Part shown: positions 1 through 5,106 of the stretch, one piece after another
Position numbering within the stretch: the stretch's first letter is position 1
Layout: every line of letters begins with the position of its first letter
NCBI GenBank assembly: GCA_001786365.1
Contig: MFWK01000008.1
Span: 1-6,936, forward strand
Direction: 5' to 3'
From: Candidatus Nomurabacteria bacterium RIFOXYD2_FULL_35_12
GTDB lineage: Bacteria > Patescibacteriota > Minisyncoccia > Phycocordibacterales > UBA9973
Length of the DNA stretch: 6,936 nucleotides
Position numbers and translations under genes: made by a program
The notes under the pieces: generated by a model
Database searches by the model: none
Seen by the model: the letters and a program-made list of their open reading frames with translations, nothing else
What the model was told of the DNA's origin: nothing

Positions 1-48
1 AGATCCCTTTTAAGGATAAGGTCGTTGGTTCGATCCCAACCGGGCGCA
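1..48 (+). tRNA. tRNA-Lys (anticodon UUU), 3' part, cut by the window edge
   Basis: The 3' half of a tRNA is visible. The T arm is a 5-bp stem (GTTGG at 24-28 with CCAAC at 36-40) closing the loop TTCGATC. The 3' acceptor strand CGGGCGC (41-47) and discriminator A (48) follow. Counting back through a five-base variable region gives the anticodon loop CTTTTAA (7-13) with anticodon TTT, so this is tRNA-Lys reading AAA/AAG. Four of five anticodon-stem pairs form; the outermost is a G/A mismatch. The 5' half lies outside the window. The bases after the discriminator are CAA, so CCA is not encoded and must be added by the CCA-adding enzyme. The gene runs straight into the uvrB leader. Confidence 0.9.
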
Positions 49-71
49 CAAAATATGCTATATTTTGTGTG
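45..71. repeat. Perfect AT-rich inverted repeat at the tRNA-Lys/uvrB junction
   Basis: CACAAAATAT (47-56) and ATATTTTGTG (60-69) are perfect 10-bp arms around the triplet GCT. A G-T pair (46/70) and a C-G pair (45/71) extend the stem to 12 pairs. The left arm includes the last acceptor-stem bases and the discriminator of the tRNA. No T-run follows, so it does not look like an intrinsic terminator. It overlaps the best -10 candidate, so it could be an operator or a tRNA 3' trailer processing structure. It does not match the LexA boxes of E. coli or Bacillus. Confidence 0.75.
56..64 (+). promoter_or_regulatory. Possible extended -10 promoter element for uvrB
   Basis: TGCTATATT fits the extended -10 pattern TG-N-TATAAT with one mismatch. 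No good -35 is seen at the usual distance, which would fall inside the tRNA T arm. Transcription would start near 71, leaving a leader of only about 13 bases before the uvrB ATG at 84. The uvr genes could equally be transcribed by read-through from the tRNA promoter. This is a weak, motif-only call. Confidence 0.3.
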
Positions 72-83
72 ACCACAAACGTT

Positions 84-2207
84 ATGTCAAAAAATATTTT
101 TAAATTACATCTTCCGTTTAAATCAGCGGGTGATCAGCCTGTAGCTATTTTAAAGCTAATAGATGGGTTGAATAAAGGGATGAAAAAGCAGACATTGCTC
201 GGTGCCACAGGCACAGGCAAGACTTTTACCATGGCGAATGTGATTGCGCAGAACAATAAACCGACTCTCGTGATAGCACATAATAAAACTTTGGCTGCGC
301 AGTTGGCGCAAGAGTTTAGATTATTTTTTCCGGATTCAGCAGTGCATTATTTCGTTTCTTATTATGATTATTATCAGCCAGAAGCATATATGCCTGTAAC
401 GGACACTTATATTGAAAAAGACGCTTCTATAAATAAAGAAATAGACATGCTTCGCCATGCTTCTACACAGGCGCTCCTCACTCGTCCTGACGTCATCATC
501 GTTGCTTCCGTGTCTTGTATTTATGGTTTAGGTTCACCGGAAGAATATGAAAAAGTAAATTTAAAATTAGAAGTTGGACAGAAAATGGATAGGATGACTT
601 TAATGAAATCTTTGATTGCTATACATTTTGAACGCACAAATGCAGACCTTACACCAGGAAGTTTTCGTTCTCTTGGTTCAAAAGTAGAATTTATGCCGGT
701 ATCGGAAACAGTTATGTATCAAATAGAATTACAAGGTTTAACCTTGTCAAAAATAACAAAAGTTGACCCGATTTCTTCACACATAATAAAAGAAGAAAAG
801 AATATTTTTATTTTTCCAGCAAAACATTTTATTACCGAGGATGTGAAGAAGAAGAAGGCTCTGGTAGAAATTAAAAAAGAATTAAATAATCAGTTGAAAA
901 AGTTTAAGAAAGAAAAAAAATTGCTTGAAGCGGAAAGAATTAAAAGAAGAACGAACTATGATTTAGCAATGATGAAAGAAATAGGTTATTGTAATGGAAT
1001 AGAAAATTATTCTAGACATTTGTCAGGCAAAAAGGAAGGTGAACCGCCGGAAACTTTGCTTTCTTATTTTCCTAAAACAGGTTTTCTTACGATTATTGAT
1101 GAATCGCATGTTACCTTACCACAACTGCAAGGTATGTATGCAGGAGATGCTTCACGCAAGAATATCCTTGTGGAATATGGTTTTCGTTTGCCTTCAGCCA
1201 AGGATAATAGGCCTTTAAAATATGAAGAATTTCAAAAACGCATCGGGCAAGTAGTTTATACTAGTGCAACTCCAAGTGAAGAAGAAAGAACTCAAAGCGA
1301 ACAGATTGTGGAGCAAATCATTCGTCCGACTGGACTTGTAGATCCAGAAACAATAGTGAGACCTGTTTCTGAAGGGGAGGGTATTAGCAAAGAATCTTCT
1401 TCTTTGGGGTCGCTGTCTCCACGTGCTCGTGGAGCGCTCACTCTCGGCCCGTCGGCCTGCGAGAGACCCCAAAAAATAAATTCTTTGCCATACCCTGGTC
1501 AGATTCAGGATTTTATAGAAGAGACAGAAAAAACAATCAAAAAAGGTTTTCGAGTTTTGGCGACGACACTGACGAAAAAAATGGCGGAAGATCTTTCTGT
1601 GTATTTGAAAGATAAAAAAATAAAAGCTGAATATCTTCATAGTGATGTGAAGACATTAGATAGAATAAAAATCCTTACGCAGTTTAGAAAAGGAGAATTT
1701 GATGTATTGGTTGGAGTAAATTTATTACGCGAAGGGCTTGATTTACCAGAAGTTGCTTTAATCGGTATTTTAGATGCTGATAAAGCTGGATTTTTACGTT
1801 CAGAAACATCTCTCATTCAGACTATTGGACGTGCAGCACGAAATAGTGAAGGAAAAGTAATTCTTTATGCAGACATTATGACCGATGCGATGGAATATGC
1901 TCTCAAAGAAACAATCCGTCGCAGGAACATTCAGCTTGCTTATAATAAAAAGCATGGCATTACTCCAAAGACGATTATGAAAAAGATAAATGACATCACG
2001 GAAGAGATGGAAAGTGAGCATGGAAAAGCAGTAAATGTGGAACTAGCTTTAGATTTTAAGATACTTGGTAAATCTATTAAAGACATCATAAAAATAAAAG
2101 AGAAAGAAATGAATGAAGCAGTTAAAGAGCTTGATTTTGAAATAGCTGCTATTTTACGAGATGAAATCGGGGTGCTAAAGACTCGCTTGGAGAAAGATAA
2201 AAAATAG
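84..2207 (+). CDS. uvrB: Excinuclease ABC subunit UvrB (DNA damage-recognition helicase)
   Basis: UvrB is the ATP-dependent damage-verification subunit. It is loaded by UvrA and recruits UvrC. The 707-residue protein shows Walker A GATGTGKT (40-47), the beta-hairpin motif YYDYYQPEAY (93-102) that inserts between DNA strands, DESH (339-342), TSATP (393-397), NLLREGLDLP (546-555) and QTIGRAARN (579-587). The C-terminal UVR motif (about 670-703) contacts UvrC. The ATG at 84 is chosen because SKNIFKLHLPFKSAGDQP matches the usual UvrB N-terminus. The GTG at 69 is in frame but lies in the palindrome. There is no Shine-Dalgarno. Residues about 429-470 are an extra segment between the conserved IIRPTGLVDPE...RPV stretch and PGQIQDFI; it coincides with a GC-rich branched palindrome (1403-1473). 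Without it the length is near the family's usual 660-670. First gene of the uvrB-uvrA-uvrC group. Confidence 0.97.
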   Translation: MSKNIFKLHLPFKSAGDQPVAILKLIDGLNKGMKKQTLLGATGTGKTFTMANVIAQNNKPTLVIAHNKTLAAQLAQEFRLFFPDSAVHYFVSYYDYYQPEAYMPVTDTYIEKDASINKEIDMLRHASTQALLTRPDVIIVASVSCIYGLGSPEEYEKVNLKLEVGQKMDRMTLMKSLIAIHFERTNADLTPGSFRSLGSKVEFMPVSETVMYQIELQGLTLSKITKVDPISSHIIKEEKNIFIFPAKHFITEDVKKKKALVEIKKELNNQLKKFKKEKKLLEAERIKRRTNYDLAMMKEIGYCNGIENYSRHLSGKKEGEPPETLLSYFPKTGFLTIIDESHVTLPQLQGMYAGDASRKNILVEYGFRLPSAKDNRPLKYEEFQKRIGQVVYTSATPSEEERTQSEQIVEQIIRPTGLVDPETIVRPVSEGEGISKESSSLGSLSPRARGALTLGPSACERPQKINSLPYPGQIQDFIEETEKTIKKGFRVLATTLTKKMAEDLSVYLKDKKIKAEYLHSDVKTLDRIKILTQFRKGEFDVLVGVNLLREGLDLPEVALIGILDADKAGFLRSETSLIQTIGRAARNSEGKVILYADIMTDAMEYALKETIRRRNIQLAYNKKHGITPKTIMKKINDITEEMESEHGKAVNVELALDFKILGKSIKDIIKIKEKEMNEAVKELDFEIAAILRDEIGVLKTRLEKDKK
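1403..1473 (+). repeat. GC-rich branched palindromic element inside uvrB (in-frame insertion)
   Basis: Outer arms TTTGGGGT (1403-1410) and ACCCCAAA (1466-1473) pair perfectly and enclose two hairpins. The first is CTCCACG (1417-1423) with CGTGGAG (1428-1434) around loop TGCT. The second is CTCTC (1441-1445) with GAGAG (1461-1465), with an inner GGCC/GGCC pairing around CGTC. The whole could fold as a three-way junction. It is far richer in GC than the flanking gene. It encodes GSLSPRARGALTLG and following residues, in a segment that family members lack. None of the three forward frames contains a stop within the arms. Confidence 0.85.
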
Positions 2208-2225
2208 TCTAGTATGAAGAGATAT

Positions 2226-2252
2226 ACACCCCCTATGAACACGGCGGGGTGT
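2226..2252 (+). repeat. GC-rich hairpin in the uvrB-uvrA spacer
   Basis: ACACCCC (2226-2232) pairs with GGGGTGT (2246-2252) over a 13-base loop. It lies 18 bases after the uvrB stop and upstream of the next palindromic element. No T-run follows, so it is not a standard intrinsic terminator. It could be a member of the palindrome set, or a processing or attenuation structure. The stem is only 7 bp, so chance is not excluded. Confidence 0.5.
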
Positions 2253-2274
2253 CATTGTGTTTATATGAAAAACG

Positions 2275-2314
2275 ACCCCGAAGGAAAGAGTACTTCCTAC
2301 GGGGCAGGAAAAAA
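2275..2314 (+). repeat. Palindromic element A, copy 1 (just upstream of uvrA)
   Basis: This 40-base unit is identical to the one at 3931-3970 and lies in the same orientation. CCCCG (2276-2280) pairs with CGGGG (2300-2304) and AGGAA (2282-2286) with TTCCT (2294-2298), separated by an A/A mismatch, around a 7-base loop. The tail GCAGG followed by six A's ends one base before the uvrA ATG. It lies in the reading frame of uvrA; if an upstream ATG (2214 or 2265) were used it would encode PEGKSTSYGAGKN, as copy 2 does. Confidence 0.92.
2306..2310 (+). promoter_or_regulatory. Shine-Dalgarno for uvrA, contributed by element A
   Basis: AGGAA lies 5 bases upstream of the ATG at 2316. It is the clearest ribosome binding site in the window, as the other three genes have none that is convincing. 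It supports 2316 over the in-frame ATGs at 2214 and 2265. It belongs to the tail of the repeated element, so the element appears to have supplied the site. Confidence 0.6.
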
Positions 2315-2315
2315 C

Positions 2316-5105
2316 ATGAAAAAAGAACCATTAGAAAAAATTGTTGTGAGAGGAGCAAGGACTCACAATCTAAAGAATATAGATGTAGAAATGCCACGTA
2401 ATAAAATGGTAGTTATTACTGGTGTTTCTGGGTCTGGTAAGTCATCGCTTGCTTTTGACACTATTTTTGCTGAAGGGCAAAGGCGATATGTTGAGTCGCT
2501 TTCTTCATATGCGCGACAATTTTTAAACCAAATGCCAAAACCAGATGTAGATGAGATAACTGGACTTTCGCCGGCAATTTCAATCGATCAAAAATCGCGT
2601 TCAAATAATCCACGTTCCACTGTAGCGACAATTACAGAGATATATGATTATCTGCGTGTGATGTATGCGCGTATTGGGCACCCCAGTTGTCCCTTATGTG
2701 GAGAAGAAATAAAAAAACTTTCCAATGAAGAGATTTTAAATTTTGTTTTAGACTCCATTAGAAATTACGAACTTAAAAGTTCTATTTCTAACGGAGCAGG
2801 GAAAAATAAACGAAAAGTTATGGGAGTAGAGTGGGATGAGACTGAGATTAGTATTTTTTCTCCAATAGTGCGAGGAAGGAAAGGGGAATATTACCAATTA
2901 CTTTATGATTTGCTTGGAAAAGGTTTTTCGGAAATCCGTTTAGATGGAGTGATGAAACGCCTTCGAGAGCAAATTACTCTTTCTAAAAATAAAGCTCACA
3001 ACATAGATATATTAGTAGATCATTTTGCTGTGCACGAGTTTTCCGCCAAAGGCGGATCCGCCTCGGGCGGAAAAGATTCCATAAATGGAGAAGCTCGGAT
3101 GCGTCTTGCTGAAGCCATAGAGCGTGCACTTATTGAATCAGATGGTCTTGTTACTATTTCTTTTGGAGATGTTTCACAAGAATTTATAATGTCTGCAAAA
3201 TTTGCTTGTAAAAATGATGGTTTTTCTTTTCCGGAAGTTGAACCTCGTTTATTTTCTTTTAATTCTCCTTATGGAGCATGTCCAGTTTGTAATGGTCTTG
3301 GGTCAAAATATTTTATGGGGGATGAGCCTTGTGATGCTTGTCATGGCGCGCGTCTTCGTCCTGAAGCCTTGAATGTATTTTTAAATTCTTCTTCCCACCC
3401 AGACCTAGGGGCAAATAGTAAAAAACAAAAGTCCCTAGGTCTGGGTGGGGGTTTGGTAAATATTTTAGACTTAGCCTCATTATCTATTGCAGATGCTCAT
3501 GAATTTTTTATTAATCTAAAGCTTTCTGATCAAGAAAAAGAAATATCTGTGCCGGTAGTTCGTGAAATAGAAGCTCGACTGAAGTTTATGCTTGATGTTG
3601 GCTTGGATTATTTACAGCTTTCTCGAAAAGCAAACACTCTATCTGGTGGGGAAGCACAGCGTATTCGTTTAGCTTCTCAGCTTGGTTCTAGGCTTGTTGG
3701 CGCGCTTTATGTGCTTGATGAGCCGACTATAGGATTGCATCAAAGAGATAATGATAGATTAATAAAAACCCTTGAAAACCTTAGGGATTTAGGTAATACG
3801 ATTTTAATCGTAGAGCATGATGAGGATACTATTTTTGCTTCAGATTACATTGTAGATATTGGTCCAAAAGCTGGGGTACATGGAGGGAAAGTGGTTGTTT
3901 CGGGATACCTTGAAGAATTATTAACTGCAAACCCCGAAGGAAAGAGTACTTCCTACGGGGCAGGAAAAAATACAATGAAATCTAGAACACTTGGTTATTT
4001 ACGAGGGGAATTAAAGATTCCAATTCCGGAAAAAAGACGAAAAGGAAAAGGAGCCTTGCGTATTTCTGGAGGAAAAATATTTAATATAAATAATTTAAAT
4101 GTTGAAGTTCCTCTCGGCGTAATGACTTCTATTACAGGAGTGTCTGGTTCTGGTAAGAGTTCTTTAATGTATGAGATTATTTATAAAAATCTTCAAGCTC
4201 GGCTCGAACGTAAGTATCGCACTGCTGAAGTTTTCAATTGTTCTTCGTTTTCTGGAACAGAATATCTTTCTCGCGCTATTTTAATAGATCAATCTCCGAT
4301 TGGCCGAACACCGCGCTCAAATTTGGCGACTTATACTGGTGCTTTTACACATATTCGAGATCTTTTTGCCACTACCGAGGAAGCCAGACTTCGAGGTTGG
4401 AAAGCAAATAGATTTTCTTTTAATGTAAAAGGTGGTCGTTGTGAAGCTTGTGAAGGAAATGGAGAAATAGCTGTAGAGATGCATTTCTTGCCTACGGTTT
4501 ATGTGACTTGCGATGTCTGTAATGGTAAGCGTTTTGATAAAGAAACACTTACTGTAAAGTTAAATTTAGGAGAGAAGCCCCGACGCCTTTCAGGGTCGGG
4601 GTCCCGACCGCAAGCGTCGGGAAAAAATATTTATGAAGTTTTACGTATGACGGTGGAAAATGGGTTGACCTTTTTTAAAGACATACCGGCTGTTTCAGAT
4701 AGGCTTCAGACTCTTTTTGATGTTGGTTTGGGATATTTAGAACTTGGTCAATCTGCCACAACTCTCTCGGGTGGGGAAGCGCAACGTGTAAAAATTTCTA
4801 GCGAGCTTTATCGTCCACATTTGGAAAAAACAATTTATCTTTTAGATGAACCGACTGTTGGTTTGCATTATGATGACGTGCAGAAACTTTTAGAAGTGTT
4901 GAATAAGCTTGTTTCTAAAGGTAATACTGTCGTTCTAATAGAACATAACCTTGATATTGTGAAAAGCTCGGATTACATTATAGATATTGGTCCAGAAGGG
5001 GGAGTAAATGGTGGAAACCTTGTGGCAAAAGGCACACCGGAAGAAGTAGCTGGAAACAACAAATCATATACAGGAAAATACTTAAAAAGAGCATTAAAAA
5101 AATAA
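2316..5105 (+). CDS. uvrA: Excinuclease ABC subunit UvrA, lacking the insertion domain and carrying in-frame palindrome insertions
   Basis: UvrA is the dimeric ABC-type ATPase that detects DNA lesions and loads UvrB. The 929-residue protein has two ATPase halves: Walker A GVSGSGKS (36-43) and (608-615), signature LSGGEAQR (442-449) and (817-824), Walker B LDEPT (467-471) and (843-847). The C-terminal zinc module has C709, C712, C732 and C735. The first zinc module has C298, D301, C322 and C325, so one cysteine is replaced by Asp. From CNGLGSK (325-331) only a few residues separate it from CDACHGARL (339-347), where Geobacillus UvrA has about 110 (the insertion domain). Extra segments at about 147-176, 241-258, 357-377, 539-553 and 751-771 each coincide with a palindrome. 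The start at 2316 matches the family N-terminus (IVVRGARTHNLKNIDVE). The frame is open upstream to ATG 2214, so a 34-residue extension is possible but less likely. Confidence 0.97.
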   Translation: MKKEPLEKIVVRGARTHNLKNIDVEMPRNKMVVITGVSGSGKSSLAFDTIFAEGQRRYVESLSSYARQFLNQMPKPDVDEITGLSPAISIDQKSRSNNPRSTVATITEIYDYLRVMYARIGHPSCPLCGEEIKKLSNEEILNFVLDSIRNYELKSSISNGAGKNKRKVMGVEWDETEISIFSPIVRGRKGEYYQLLYDLLGKGFSEIRLDGVMKRLREQITLSKNKAHNIDILVDHFAVHEFSAKGGSASGGKDSINGEARMRLAEAIERALIESDGLVTISFGDVSQEFIMSAKFACKNDGFSFPEVEPRLFSFNSPYGACPVCNGLGSKYFMGDEPCDACHGARLRPEALNVFLNSSSHPDLGANSKKQKSLGLGGGLVNILDLASLSIADAHEFFINLKLSDQEKEISVPVVREIEARLKFMLDVGLDYLQLSRKANTLSGGEAQRIRLASQLGSRLVGALYVLDEPTIGLHQRDNDRLIKTLENLRDLGNTILIVEHDEDTIFASDYIVDIGPKAGVHGGKVVVSGYLEELLTANPEGKSTSYGAGKNTMKSRTLGYLRGELKIPIPEKRRKGKGALRISGGKIFNINNLNVEVPLGVMTSITGVSGSGKSSLMYEIIYKNLQARLERKYRTAEVFNCSSFSGTEYLSRAILIDQSPIGRTPRSNLATYTGAFTHIRDLFATTEEARLRGWKANRFSFNVKGGRCEACEGNGEIAVEMHFLPTVYVTCDVCNGKRFDKETLTVKLNLGEKPRRLSGSGSRPQASGKNIYEVLRMTVENGLTFFKDIPAVSDRLQTLFDVGLGYLELGQSATTLSGGEAQRVKISSELYRPHLEKTIYLLDEPTVGLHYDDVQKLLEVLNKLVSKGNTVVLIEHNLDIVKSSDYIIDIGPEGGVNGGNLVAKGTPEEVAGNNKSYTGKYLKRALKK
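2752..2806 (+). repeat. Palindromic element E in uvrA, a diverged relative of element A
   Basis: CTCC (2753-2756) pairs with GGAG (2793-2796), TTAGAAAT (2758-2765) with ATTTCTAA (2784-2791), and GAACT (2769-2773) with AGTTC (2778-2782), with small internal loops. The tail GCAGGGAAAAA matches the element A tail GCAGGAAAAAA at all but one base. It is read in the same codon phase, giving NGAGKN where element A gives YGAGKN. It falls in a uvrA stretch (about residues 147-176) that is longer than in family members. It is more AT-rich than the other elements, as expected of an older copy. Confidence 0.75.
3039..3074 (+). repeat. Palindromic element B, copy 1, in uvrA
   Basis: TTTTCCGCC (3039-3047) pairs with GGCGGAAAA (3066-3074), and the centre GGCGGATCCGCC (3051-3062) is a perfect palindrome. 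Only two of 18 base pairs in the full 36 bases fail. It occupies exactly 12 codons (242-253) and encodes FSAKGGSASGGK. This lies between LVDHFAVH and ARMRLAEAIE, where family members have only a few residues. The copy in uvrC at 5956-5991 is its exact reverse complement. Confidence 0.95.
3394..3449 (+). repeat. Long-stem palindromic element D in uvrA
   Basis: CCCACCCAGACCTAGGG (3394-3410) and CCCTAGGTCTGGGTGGG (3433-3449) form a perfect 17-bp stem around a 22-base A-rich loop. The translated segment (about residues 357-377, containing HPDLGANSKKQ) is extra compared with the usual short link between ALxV and the NIxxLxxLSI stretch. No second copy is present in the window. The perfect stem suggests recent insertion or selection for pairing. 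Confidence 0.88.
3931..3970 (+). repeat. Palindromic element A, copy 2, inside uvrA
   Basis: Base-for-base identical to 2275-2314 over 40 positions and in the same orientation. It encodes PEGKSTSYGAGKN (residues 540-552) in the linker between the two ATPase halves. There, relatives carry a short DPNSLTGxYL-type stretch. It is followed after four bases by the in-frame ATGAAA at 3975, so the AGGAA-to-ATG arrangement of copy 1 is partly repeated inside the gene. The copies are 1656 bases apart, a multiple of three. Confidence 0.93.
4578..4622 (+). repeat. Tandem-hairpin palindromic element C in uvrA
   Basis: There are two adjacent hairpins with related stems. CCCCGAC (4578-4584) pairs with GTCGGGG (4595-4601), and TCCCGAC (4602-4608) pairs with GTCGGGA (4616-4622) around CGCAAGC. 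A run of A's follows. It encodes PRRLSGSGSRPQASGK. It sits within the C-terminal half, after TLTV and before NIYEVLRMTVE, where relatives have only about four residues (YKGK). It is stop-free in all three forward frames and strongly GC-rich against the AT-rich flanks. Confidence 0.9.
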
Positions 5106-5106
5106 A

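Noticed and set aside
731..747. ACAAGGTT/AACCTTGT palindrome in uvrB
   Set aside because: UvrB has its normal length here (ELQGLTLSKITKVDP), the arms are not GC-rich and there is no second copy, so coincidence is likely.
1215..1640. Open frame of 141 codons on the minus strand opposite uvrB
   Set aside because: It lies wholly opposite a well-conserved gene and has no recognisable domain. It is stretched by the GC-rich, stop-free insertion in uvrB. The other minus-strand frames (1800-2021, 1940-2242, 5598-5798, 6291-6536, 6655-6846) are likewise shadows.
2226..2314. Intrinsic terminator between uvrB and uvrA
   Set aside because: Two hairpins are present but neither is followed by a T-run; the second is followed by an A-run. 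Transcription into uvrA is expected.
2214..2315. A 34-residue N-terminal extension of UvrA starting at ATG 2214, six bases after the uvrB stop
   Set aside because: The frame is open and the gap would suit an operon. But the family N-terminus begins at about 2316, which has the better ribosome binding site, and the extension is made of two hairpins. It is kept only as an alternative.
2275..3970. CRISPR array
   Set aside because: The repeats are few, far apart, within coding frames and unaccompanied by spacers or cas genes.
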